This document shows, in pieces, positions 36,235 to 44,429 of a DNA stretch of 64,000 nt. The notes beneath the pieces were generated by a model, which saw nothing but the letters and a program-made list of their open reading frames with translations, was not told where the DNA came from and searched no databases. This DNA is from Gluconacetobacter tumulicola. Its GTDB lineage: Bacteria > Pseudomonadota > Alphaproteobacteria > Acetobacterales > Acetobacteraceae. Each line of letters begins with the position of its first letter. The first letter of the stretch is position 1. The DNA lies in NCBI RefSeq assembly GCF_014174215.1, contig NZ_JABEQL010000004.1, positions 163,320 through 227,319 on the forward strand, in the 5' to 3' direction. The position numbers and the translations under genes are program-made.

Positions 36235-38004
36235 GTGAGGCGGGTTCTTTCCGCGCTGGGGGCGCGGTTTTCTTCACGGGCGCGTCTGGCGCATGCCTTG
36301 CGGTTGATCGAGGACGGGGATGTGGTGGCCGGGGTGGCGCTGCTGGGCAGCGTGGCCGAGGCCGGCATGCCGGAGGCCCAGTTTCGGGTCGGGCGGGCCT
36401 ATCTGGATGGCACCGGCGTGCCGCCCAGCCTGGTGGAGGGCGCGCGCTGGATGCGTCGCGCGGCCGAGGCCGGGTGGGTCGAAGCCCGCATGGTGCTGGG
36501 CACGCTCTATCTGTTCGGCCTGCCGCGCGAAAGCGCGGAGGGACAGGGCGTGCGCCTGGTGGCCGAAACGCCGGGCGACCGGGTGCCGGACCCGGTCGAG
36601 GCCGCCCGCTGGGCCCGTCTGGCGGCCGAGGCCGGATCGCCCGACGCGCAGGCGCTCTATGGCTATATCCTCGCCGACGGGCCGGCCGACATGCGCGATC
36701 CGGCGGCGGCGGAGGGCTGGTTCTCCCGCGCCGCCGCCGCCGGCTGTCCGCAGGGTCATCTCGGCCTCGGGCTGGTCTGGATGCGGGCGGCGACCGATGA
36801 GGCCGGGCATGCGCGGGCGGCGGCGTCCCTGCGCCTGGCGGCCGATGCCGGGTTGGGGTCGGCGCAGTTCCTGCTGGGGGCGCTGACCGAACAGGGGCGC
36901 GGCGTGGCGCGTGACAGCGCGGCGGCCACCGCGCTGTATGGGCGCGCGGCCGAGGCCGGGGTACGCGCCGCCCAGGCGCGGTTCGGTCTGGCCCTGCTGG
37001 AGGGGCGGGGTTGCGCGCGCGATGCGACGCGGGCGGAAAGTTGGCTGCGCCGTGCCGCCCTGGCCGGCGATCGCGAGGCGGCATCGCTGCTGGGCGATCT
37101 GTATGCCAGCGGCGGCGACCTGCCGCCGAACTATATCGAGGCCGCGCAATGGTATCGCCGGGCTGCTGCCGCCGGCCATGCGGCCTCATGGCGGGCGCTG
37201 GGGATGCTGGCCCTGACCGGGGCCGGCCAGCCCCGCGATGTGACCGAGGCCGTGCGCTGCTTCCGTCAGGCGGCGGCGCTGGGCGACGGGCGGGCGGGCG
37301 CCGATCTGGGCAACCTGCTGCTGGACCAGGATGTGTCGGAGGATGACCGGCGCGATCTTGGCCGATATTTCGCCCATGCGGCAGAGGCCGGGGACCCGGT
37401 CGCGGCCTTCAATTTCAGCATCTGCCTGTCGCAGGGGCTGGGGATGGCGCGGGACGAGCAGGCGGCGGCGGGCTGGATGCTGCGCGCCGCCGACGGGGTG
37501 GTGAATGCGCAATACTGGTACGGCCGCATGCTGCTGGATGGGCGCGGCTGCGCGCCCGACGCGGCGGCGGGCCGAAGCTGGATCGCACGGGCCGCCGAGG
37601 CCGGCATGGCCGATGCCCAGGTCGCACTGGCGCAATTGATGCTGACCGGGCGCGGCGGTCCGCGCGACCATGCGGCGGCGGCCGTGCTCTATCGGGCGGC
37701 GGCCGAACAGGGGCAGGTCGATGCCATGTTCTCGCTGGGCGCGCTGCTGGGCGGCGGCCACGACGTGCCGGTGGATCGGCCGCAGGCCCAGCACTGGTTC
37801 CGCATGGCGGCCGAGCGTGGCAACGCGCTGGGGCAGTTGATGCTGGGGCGCTATCTGCTGCGCGGACTGGCTGGCGTGACCGACCCGGCCGAGGCCCGGC
37901 AATGGCTGGAACGCGCCGCCGCGCAGGGCGTGCCGGACGCCGCGGCCGAACTGGCCCGGCTGGGGGCAGGGGCGGGCCCGGCCGCCGGCGCCGGGGCGGG
38001 CTGA
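36235..38004 (+). CDS. Sel1-like repeat protein
   Basis: 589 residues from GTG 36235, just after a G-rich stretch. The protein is an almost unbroken array of about 14 Sel1-like repeats of 36 residues, each ending in a form of AAEAG with the following xAQxxLGxxxxxGxG. It has no signal peptide and no membrane segment. Sel1 arrays build alpha-solenoids used as scaffolds between proteins. It stands between the type I exporter and the glycosyltransferase, ending 3 bases before the glycosyltransferase start, so it is probably cotranscribed. Possible roles are adaptor for substrate handling or for the glycosylation enzymes. Confidence 0.88.
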   Translation: MRRVLSALGARFSSRARLAHALRLIEDGDVVAGVALLGSVAEAGMPEAQFRVGRAYLDGTGVPPSLVEGARWMRRAAEAGWVEARMVLGTLYLFGLPRESAEGQGVRLVAETPGDRVPDPVEAARWARLAAEAGSPDAQALYGYILADGPADMRDPAAAEGWFSRAAAAGCPQGHLGLGLVWMRAATDEAGHARAAASLRLAADAGLGSAQFLLGALTEQGRGVARDSAAATALYGRAAEAGVRAAQARFGLALLEGRGCARDATRAESWLRRAALAGDREAASLLGDLYASGGDLPPNYIEAAQWYRRAAAAGHAASWRALGMLALTGAGQPRDVTEAVRCFRQAAALGDGRAGADLGNLLLDQDVSEDDRRDLGRYFAHAAEAGDPVAAFNFSICLSQGLGMARDEQAAAGWMLRAADGVVNAQYWYGRMLLDGRGCAPDAAAGRSWIARAAEAGMADAQVALAQLMLTGRGGPRDHAAAAVLYRAAAEQGQVDAMFSLGALLGGGHDVPVDRPQAQHWFRMAAERGNALGQLMLGRYLLRGLAGVTDPAEARQWLERAAAQGVPDAAAELARLGAGAGPAAGAGAG

Positions 38005-38007
38005 GCG

Positions 38008-41000
38008 GTGGCAGGGCATAGGGTGCAGCCCGCGCGCGGCCGGGTCACGCCGCAGGACCGCGCGGCCTGGCAGGTCTGGGCCGACGCCCAGGCCCAGTCG
38101 GCCTTTCGCCGTGCGCGGGAGAGCGAGGATGCCGCCGACCATGGCAGCGCCTGGGCCTGGTACGAGCGCGCCCATCGTCTGGCACCGGACAGTGTCGTGG
38201 TCGCCTTTCCGCTGGCGATGGCGCGGCTGCGCGGCGGCGATGGTGCGGGCGCCGCGCAGCTTCTGCGCACGCTGACCGGGCGTTTCGATTTCCGCGAGGG
38301 CTGGGTCGCCCTGGCGGCCGCCCTGCTGATGGCGGGAGAGGACAGCGCCGCCATCGCCGCCGCGCAGCATGCCCTGTCCCATCATGCGCCGCCCGACGAC
38401 ATGCAGCCCCTGCTCGCGCGGCTGGCGGCGCGGGCCGGCCGGCCGGGCTGGTGCGGCCTGTCTGTGTCCGGGCGGCTGTGCCTGGGGGCAGGGGCGTCGG
38501 TGGTGACGGTCCTGATCGACGGCCGGCCTGTCCCCGGTGCGCAGGATGGGACCGTACTGCCCGCGCGGTGGCGCCGCGCGCGGCGGGTGGAGGTCCTGGC
38601 CGGCGGTGCGAATCTGCTGGGCAGCCCGCTGGACCCGGCGGCCCTGCAACGGACCGACGGGCTGGTCGAGGCCGGGCCCGATGGGCTGTCGGGCTGGGCC
38701 TGGCATCCGTCGGACCCGGATCAGGTACCGGTGCTGCACATCCGCGACGCGCGGGGGCGCATGATCCGGCGCGTCCTCGCCGCCGATCCTGCGCCGGGGG
38801 CGGAGAGCATGTTCCCGCTGGCCCGGCCCCGCCGCTTTGCCCTGGCAGCGGCCGACCTGCCGCCCGGCCCGCTGCATGTACTGGGGCCGGATGGCAGCGA
38901 CCTGACGGGCAGCCCGCTGACGGTGCGCCCGGTTACGCCCTCCGACGTGGAACCGTCCACGCATCCGCCACCGTTGGAGCCGCCGGTCCGGTCCGGTCCG
39001 GCCATCGTCATCCCGGTGCATGGTGATGGCGCCGCCACCCTGGCGTGCCTGGATTCGGTGCGGACCAGCGTGGGGGACGCGGTGCCGGTGATCGTGGTCG
39101 ATGATGCGACGCCGGACCCGGTTCTGGCCGCCGAACTGGACCGGCGGGCGCGAGAGGGGGCCATTCGCCTGATCCGTCACACACGCCGTCTGGGCTTTCC
39201 GCAATCGGCCAATGACGGCATGCGCGCGGCGGCGGGGCACGATGTGCTGCTGCTGAACAGCGATACGCTGGTGGCCGGCGGATGGCTGGAGGAACTGGCC
39301 GACATCGCCTATGGCGCGCCCGATATCGGCACCGTCACGCCGCTGTCCAACCGGGCCAGCCTCTTCTCATGGCCCGGCCCGGATGCGCTGCCGGGCGACG
39401 CGCCCGCGCTGACGCCCGATCTGGCGACGGTGCAGCGCCTGATGGCGGCGGCGCGGGCGGCCAATCGCGGGCAGGCGGTCGATGTCCCGACCGGGCATGG
39501 ATTCTGCCTGTTCATCCGGCATGACTGCCTGGCCGCCACCGGCCCGTTCCGCGCCGACCTCTTCGCCCAGGGCTATGGCGAGGAGAATGAATTCTGCCGG
39601 CGCACTGCCGTGGCGGGCTGGCGGCATGTCGCCGCGCCCGGCGCGTTTGTCGGTCATGCGGGGTCCGCCTCCTTCGGCGCCGCCCGCCCGGCGCTGCTGC
39701 GGCGCAATCTGGCGATCATGGATCGGCTGTATCCCGATTACGGTGCGCTGGTGGCGGCCCATGCCGTCGTCGATCCGCTGTTCGCGGCCCGCAGGCGGCT
39801 GGATCTGGTGTGCTGGCGAAGGGGCGGGGCCGGCTGGCGCCACGCGGTGCTGCTGGTCACGCACGATCAGGGCGGCGGGGTGGAGCGGGTGGTGCGGGAC
39901 CGGGCCCGGATGTGGCGCGCGCGGGGCGCGCGGCCGGTGGTGCTGCGCCCCGCGCCGGATGGCTGCCGGCTGGAAGATGCGGCAGGGGGCGCCTGGTCCG
40001 CCACCCCGCGCTTCCACCTGCCGGCGGAACTGGATCTGCTGCTGGCGGTGTTGAGGGCATCGGGGGTGGACAGGCTGGAATGGCATCACGGGCTGGGGCT
40101 CGGGATCGACGCGCCGACGCTGGCTGCCGGGCTGGGTGTGCCGTACAGCGTGCATATCCATGATTATGTCTGGTTCTGTCCCCGCGTCGCGCTTGTGGAC
40201 CCGTCCGGCCGGTATTGCGGCGCGCCCGGGCCGGCGGGATGCGCCGCCTGCCTGCAGGCGGGCGACAGCCTGCTGAAGGGCGCCGGCCCGGTGCCCGGGC
40301 GCCTGTCGGCCTATCGTGCGCGGTCCAATGCCGTGCTGCGCGGAGCGGGCGCGGTGATGACCCCCTCCGCCGATACCGCTCGCCGCATGGAACGGGCCTT
40401 TCCCGGCCTTGCGGTCGGCGTGGCCGCGCTGGCGGACGATCCGGCGGATGCGCCGCCGGCGGTGGCGGCCCGTGGTCCGGCAGCGCGGATACGGGTGGCG
40501 GTGCCTGGCGCGATCGGGGTCGAGAAAGGGTACCGCGTGCTGCTAGAAGCGGCGCAGGATGCCGCCGCCCGGGCGTTGGATCTGGAATTCATCGTGGTGG
40601 GGCATACGCCGGACGATGACGCGCTGATGGCCACCGGCCGGGTGTTCGTCACGGGTCCGTACGCGGAAGGCGACGGCGCCGCGCTGCTGGCGGCGCAGCG
40701 GGCGGACCTGGCCTTCCTGCCCTCGATCTGGCCCGAGACCTGGTGTTTCGCCCTGGGGCTGGCGTGGCAGGCGGGGCTGGATGCGGTGGTGTTCGATCTG
40801 GGTGCGATGGCGGAGCGCGTGCGCCGGACCGGTCGCGGGGCCGTGCTGTCGCCCGGCCTGCCGATTCACGAATTGAATACGTTTTTGCTGTCTTATGGGC
40901 GGATCGGGGCGGCCAGCACGTGTCGCCGGGAGAAAAGGGAGATCCCGACCTTGCATCCAGTCGACTGCCTGCCGGCGCAGGACACTGCCTCTTGTTCCTC

Positions 41001-41025
41001 CACCCCACGACGGAAAGCCCGCTGA
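38008..41025 (+). CDS. TPR-GT2-GT4 multi-domain glycosyltransferase
   Basis: 1005 residues from GTG 38008. Residues about 28-140 form a short TPR region (AWAWYERAHRLAPDSVVVAF). A central GT2 (GT-A) domain covers about 330-570: AIVIPVHGDGAATLACLDSV, VVDDATPD, LLLNSDTLV, and YGEENEFCRRTAVAGWR. A GT4-like (GT-B) domain covers about 605-975, with GGGVERVVRD and HIHDYVWFCPRVALVDPSG early and a partial E(x7)E helix late. Two sugar-transfer modules on one chain suggest stepwise glycan building. The last about 35 residues look unconserved and run over the next gene's ribosome site; the stop overlaps the next start (TGATG). Confidence 0.85.
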   Translation: MAGHRVQPARGRVTPQDRAAWQVWADAQAQSAFRRARESEDAADHGSAWAWYERAHRLAPDSVVVAFPLAMARLRGGDGAGAAQLLRTLTGRFDFREGWVALAAALLMAGEDSAAIAAAQHALSHHAPPDDMQPLLARLAARAGRPGWCGLSVSGRLCLGAGASVVTVLIDGRPVPGAQDGTVLPARWRRARRVEVLAGGANLLGSPLDPAALQRTDGLVEAGPDGLSGWAWHPSDPDQVPVLHIRDARGRMIRRVLAADPAPGAESMFPLARPRRFALAAADLPPGPLHVLGPDGSDLTGSPLTVRPVTPSDVEPSTHPPPLEPPVRSGPAIVIPVHGDGAATLACLDSVRTSVGDAVPVIVVDDATPDPVLAAELDRRAREGAIRLIRHTRRLGFPQSANDGMRAAAGHDVLLLNSDTLVAGGWLEELADIAYGAPDIGTVTPLSNRASLFSWPGPDALPGDAPALTPDLATVQRLMAAARAANRGQAVDVPTGHGFCLFIRHDCLAATGPFRADLFAQGYGEENEFCRRTAVAGWRHVAAPGAFVGHAGSASFGAARPALLRRNLAIMDRLYPDYGALVAAHAVVDPLFAARRRLDLVCWRRGGAGWRHAVLLVTHDQGGGVERVVRDRARMWRARGARPVVLRPAPDGCRLEDAAGGAWSATPRFHLPAELDLLLAVLRASGVDRLEWHHGLGLGIDAPTLAAGLGVPYSVHIHDYVWFCPRVALVDPSGRYCGAPGPAGCAACLQAGDSLLKGAGPVPGRLSAYRARSNAVLRGAGAVMTPSADTARRMERAFPGLAVGVAALADDPADAPPAVAARGPAARIRVAVPGAIGVEKGYRVLLEAAQDAAARALDLEFIVVGHTPDDDALMATGRVFVTGPYAEGDGAALLAAQRADLAFLPSIWPETWCFALGLAWQAGLDAVVFDLGAMAERVRRTGRGAVLSPGLPIHELNTFLLSYGRIGAASTCRREKREIPTLHPVDCLPAQDTASCSSTPRRKAR

Positions 41026-42257
41026 TGCCGGACAGCATGACGACCGACAATCCGGGCCGGCTCATGGACCTGAAGGTCTCCGGCCGCCTGATGACGCTGG
41101 AGCCGGGATTGTACTGCATCTTCCATGCCGCCGGGGGCGAGATGCCTGCTGGGGGGGCGGGCGAGGACCTGCCTGGCGTGCGCATCTCGCGCGCTCCGGG
41201 GCCGGGCGGCGTTGGGGTCGGGATCGCGACCTTCGATGAAGATGGCTGGCTTGGGGCGGCACGCAATGCCGCACTGGTCCGTGTGCCGGGGGCGGCCGGG
41301 CAGATCCTGATCACCATCTATCAGGACCCGGCCCAGATGGCCGAGACGCCGCGCCTTCAGGTGGTGCGTCTGGCCGATGCGCCGGCCGCCGGCCCGGCGC
41401 CCGCCATGGCGTCGCCCCGGCCGGCCCCCGGTGCCGCGCCGCCCTTTCCGCTCTCGCCCACATCCGCGGAGCGGCCGACAGGGGATCGCCCGGCCGGGCA
41501 ACCCACCACCGGCGAGCTGACGGCCCACATCCAGCGTCGCGGCGATGTGGCGACCGCGATGGCCGAGTGGATGGGCACGCCCGGCAGCCGGAACTGGATC
41601 GAGGGCTTCGCCATCGCGCCTGCCCGGCTGATCACGGCCGAGGAGATCGAATATCAGGCGGTGCTGGGGCGCGGCTGGCTGTCGCCCTGGGCCTCGGGGG
41701 GGCAGTTCTGCGGCAGTCGCGGCATGGCGCTGCCGATCCTGGGCCTGCGCGTCCGGCTCAAGCCGCAGGCCGCCGGCCGGTATCGGTGCCGCGTCTGGGC
41801 CAGCTTTACCGATGACAGCCGGGTGGGGCCGGTGACGGATGGCGGGGTGGCGGAGGCCGAAAGCGCGGCCCCGCTGGAGGCCTTCCGTATCGAGATCGTG
41901 CCGGTGGCGGAATCGGAGGTCCCCGACGAGGGGGAAAAGGCGCTGCTGGCCAGCACCATGGCGGCGGAGAAAAACACCCGCCGTCCCCCGAAATCCGTGA
42001 CGGCTCCCCCGCCGATGGCGGAGGCGCCCGCCGGGACGGTCCGGAAACGCCGGGCCGGAACCGCCGATCCGGTCAAGGACGCGCCAGCCAAAATCGAGCG
42101 GAAGCGTCGGAGCAAGGGTGCCGAGCCGGCCGAAGACATTGTGTCCATCGATGCCCTCCGGCCGGGCCGGGGGCGCAAGGCGCAGGGGTCGCGCGTGGGC
42201 CTGCTGAAGGCGCGCCGGCAGATGGCGTCGCGCCGCCGGCCCCGACAGGAGCCGTGA
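41025..42257 (+). CDS. Unknown protein with ChW-like segment and basic tail
   Basis: 410 residues from ATG 41025, which overlaps the preceding stop and has GGAAAG upstream. No signal peptide. A middle segment (about 203-235; EYQAVLGRGWLSPW, then GQFCGSRGMALPILGLRVRL) recalls the clostridial hydrophobic-W repeat pattern of Y, GW, W, G, G..G and a closing strand, though this is only pattern similarity. From about 300 the chain is rich in Lys, Arg, Ala and Pro, ending in a strongly basic tail (KARRQMASRRRPRQEP). It is flanked by two glycosyltransferases in the same unit. It could be a glycan-binding or substrate-recognition factor. Confidence 0.65.
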   Translation: MPDSMTTDNPGRLMDLKVSGRLMTLEPGLYCIFHAAGGEMPAGGAGEDLPGVRISRAPGPGGVGVGIATFDEDGWLGAARNAALVRVPGAAGQILITIYQDPAQMAETPRLQVVRLADAPAAGPAPAMASPRPAPGAAPPFPLSPTSAERPTGDRPAGQPTTGELTAHIQRRGDVATAMAEWMGTPGSRNWIEGFAIAPARLITAEEIEYQAVLGRGWLSPWASGGQFCGSRGMALPILGLRVRLKPQAAGRYRCRVWASFTDDSRVGPVTDGGVAEAESAAPLEAFRIEIVPVAESEVPDEGEKALLASTMAAEKNTRRPPKSVTAPPPMAEAPAGTVRKRRAGTADPVKDAPAKIERKRRSKGAEPAEDIVSIDALRPGRGRKAQGSRVGLLKARRQMASRRRPRQEP

Positions 42258-42315
42258 CCGGCGGCCGGCGTGCGTCCGCCCCGTTTCCGTCCCACAGGGC
42301 TGCCGGGATGATGTC

Positions 42316-43542
42316 TTGAGATACCTGTTCGTTCACCAGAATTTTCCCGGCCAGTTTTTGCACCTGCTGCGGCATCTGGGCCAGGACCCCGGGAACGAGA
42401 TCGTCTTCATCAGCGAGCCGAACGACAATCAGGTCCCCGGGGTGCGCCGCGTGGCCTACCGCCTGCCGCGCGGCGGGCTGGACGGCGTGCATCCGGGGGC
42501 GCGGGAGTTCGACCTGGCACTGCTGCGGGCCGAATGCGTGGCGCGTGCGGCCGCCAGCCTGCGCGATCTGGGCTATCGCCCGGATATCGTGATCGGCCAT
42601 CACGGCTGGGGGGAATTGCTGAACCTGGGCGATGTGTTTCCCGGCGTGCCGCTGCTGGGCTATTTCGAATTCTTCTACCATGCCGACGCGCTGGATGTAG
42701 GGTTCGACCCGGAATTTCCTTCGCCCGAGAGTATCCGGCCGACCATCCGCGCCAAGAATGCGGTCAATCTCCAGGCACTGGCGCTGGGCGCACACGGCCA
42801 TACCCCGACCCGCTTCCAGTGGATGACCTATCCCGACTGGGCGCGGGAGCGGATCGCCCTGCTGCCCGAAGGGGTGGATCTGGACGCCTGCTCCCCCGAT
42901 CCCTCGGCCTTCCAACGGCCACTGCATGTCGCGGGCACGGTGATCGCGCCGCAGGAGCGGCTGGTGACCTATGTGGCGCGTGACCTGGAGCCCTATCGCG
43001 GCTTTCATGTCTTCATGCGCGCGCTGCCGCGCATTCTGGCGGCGCGACCGGATGTGCGGGTGGTGCTGGTGGGCGGCGATGGCGTCAGCTACGGCGCCAA
43101 GCAGCCGCATGGTGCCTGGCGGGCGCGGATGATGGCGGAACTGGCGGGAAAGATCGATCCGGACCGGGTCCATTTCGCGGGAAGGGTCGATTACGAGACG
43201 TTCCGCGCGCTGCTGCGCCGGTCCGACGCGCATGTCTACCTGACCTACCCGTTCGTGGCGTCCTGGTCATTGCGTGAGGCGATGGCGATGGGGTGCGCGA
43301 TCGTGGGCAGCGACACCATGCCGGTGCGCGAATTTCTGTCTGACGGGCGCACCGGCCGGCTGGTGCCGTTCCTGGACCCCAACGGCATCGCCGAGGGCGT
43401 GCTGGAGGTGCTGGAGGATGTCCGCCTGTCCGCCCGGCTGCGCCGCGCGGTGCGCCGGCAGGCCGAACGCACGCTCGACATGGCGGAGTATATGGCGCGC
43501 TATCGCGACCTGATCGACCGGGTGGCCGGCCGAGGCGCCTGA
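42316..43542 (+). CDS. GT4-type glycosyltransferase
   Basis: 408 residues. The only in-frame start near the conserved N-terminus MRYLFVHQNFPGQF is TTG 42316, preceded by GGGATGATG. It has two Rossmann domains (GT-B): an acceptor half with the GHHGWGELLNL and FEFFYHADALDVGFDPEFP segments, and a donor half with YVARDLEPYRGFHVFMRALP, VGGDGVSYG, and the E(x7)E region VASWSLREAMAMGCAIVGSD. Sugar and acceptor cannot be read from sequence. It is the last gene of the exporter/glycosylation unit, followed by a perfect 12-bp stem-loop. Confidence 0.88.
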   Translation: MRYLFVHQNFPGQFLHLLRHLGQDPGNEIVFISEPNDNQVPGVRRVAYRLPRGGLDGVHPGAREFDLALLRAECVARAAASLRDLGYRPDIVIGHHGWGELLNLGDVFPGVPLLGYFEFFYHADALDVGFDPEFPSPESIRPTIRAKNAVNLQALALGAHGHTPTRFQWMTYPDWARERIALLPEGVDLDACSPDPSAFQRPLHVAGTVIAPQERLVTYVARDLEPYRGFHVFMRALPRILAARPDVRVVLVGGDGVSYGAKQPHGAWRARMMAELAGKIDPDRVHFAGRVDYETFRALLRRSDAHVYLTYPFVASWSLREAMAMGCAIVGSDTMPVREFLSDGRTGRLVPFLDPNGIAEGVLEVLEDVRLSARLRRAVRRQAERTLDMAEYMARYRDLIDRVAGRGA

Positions 43543-43545
43543 AGG

Positions 43546-43577
43546 TCCCTCCTGCCGCCCCGGAGCGGCAGGAGGGA
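43546..43577. terminator. Bidirectional hairpin, 12-bp perfect stem
   Basis: TCCCTCCTGCCG (43546-43557) pairs with CGGCAGGAGGGA (43566-43577) around CCCCGGAG, between the convergent glycosyltransferase and ppa genes. Confidence 0.75.
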
Positions 43578-43583
43578 AGAGAA

Positions 43584-44111
43584 TCAGGCTTTCTGGGCGG
43601 CGGCCAGCGACGCGGTGATGATCTCGCCCGCTTCCTCGCGGCCGGCCCAGCCGGTCACCTTCACCCACTTGCCCTTCTCCAGGTCCTTGTAGCGGGTGAA
43701 GAAATGCTCGATCGCCTGCAGGGTGATCTCGGGCAGGTCTTCCAGCTTCTCGACCTTGGAATAGTGCGGATGCACCTTGTCGTGCGGCACGCAGATGATC
43801 TTCTCGTCCTGGCCGCTTTCGTCTTCCATGCGCAGCATGCCGATCGGGCGTGCGCGGATCACGGCGCCGGGCACGACCGGGGCGGGGATCAGCACCAGCG
43901 CGTCGGCCGGGTCGCCATCGTCGGCCAGCGTGCCGGGAATGAAGCCGTAGGCGGCCGGATAGGCCATCGGCGTGAACAGGATGCGGTCGACGACGACGGC
44001 GCCGCTGTCCTTGTCGATTTCATATTTCACCGACGACCCCTGCGGGATCTCGATGACGACGTTGATATCGAACGGCACGTTCTGACCGGGCGAGATTTTC
44101 GACACATCCAT
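43584..44111 (-). CDS. ppa: Inorganic pyrophosphatase (soluble, family I)
   Basis: 175 residues, standard for family I PPase, which hydrolyses pyrophosphate to drive biosynthesis. ATG 44111 gives the usual [13 protein letters not shown] start. The active site includes [17 protein letters not shown], and the signature [10 protein letters not shown] carries the three metal-binding Asp. [17 protein letters not shown] closes the active site, and [17 protein letters not shown] is the C-terminal helix-strand. The frame is open for 46 codons upstream without a family match. It is divergent from the tRNA at 44273. Confidence 0.97.
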   Translation of the reverse strand: MDVSKISPGQNVPFDINVVIEIPQGSSVKYEIDKDSGAVVVDRILFTPMAYPAAYGFIPGTLADDGDPADALVLIPAPVVPGAVIRARPIGMLRMEDESGQDEKIICVPHDKVHPHYSKVEKLEDLPEITLQAIEHFFTRYKDLEKGKWVKVTGWAGREEAGEIITASLAAAQKA

Positions 44112-44272
44112 GGCGGTGCTCCATAACTCTTGGAAACAGGAACAGAATAAGGCCGAACCTATCGACGCCGCCGGTGGTTGCCAAGCGTCGTTTCGATGGC
44201 GGGAATCGCCGGTACGGGCCAATGTGCATCTTGCCAAAAGCCCGCACATGCGCGAAGTGAGGACCGGCCTGC

Positions 44273-44346
44273 GCGCCCGTAGCTCAATTGGTTAGAGCGG
44301 GCCGCTCATAACGGCTTGGTTGCGGGTTCAAGTCCTGCCGGGCGCA
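44273..44346 (+). tRNA. tRNA with CAU anticodon (tRNA-Ile2 or elongator tRNA-Met)
   Basis: 74 bases forming a full cloverleaf: acceptor GCGCCCG/CGGGCGC with discriminator A; D arm GCTC/GAGC; anticodon stem GGCCG/CGGCT with loop CTCATAA (anticodon CAT); five-base variable loop; T arm GCGGG/CCTGC with TTCAAGT. CCA is not encoded. The anticodon fits elongator Met, but C4-G69 and C5-G68, known TilS determinants in E. coli, and the TTGGTT region next to a TTCAAGT T-loop resemble E. coli tRNA-Ile2, in which C34 becomes lysidine to read AUA. It lies 84 bases before ettA. Confidence 0.93.
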
Positions 44347-44429
44347 GGCCGCAGCCCGCGTCGCGCGTCCCACCGGGGAACGCCGGCCGTTCGCTTTCTT
44401 TTTACTCTGGATCATCGGGAGCCTTCGTC

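Noticed and set aside
37186..39240. Long minus-strand open frame opposite the Sel1 and glycosyltransferase genes
   Set aside because: High GC opens antisense frames; the sense frames have clear domain matches.
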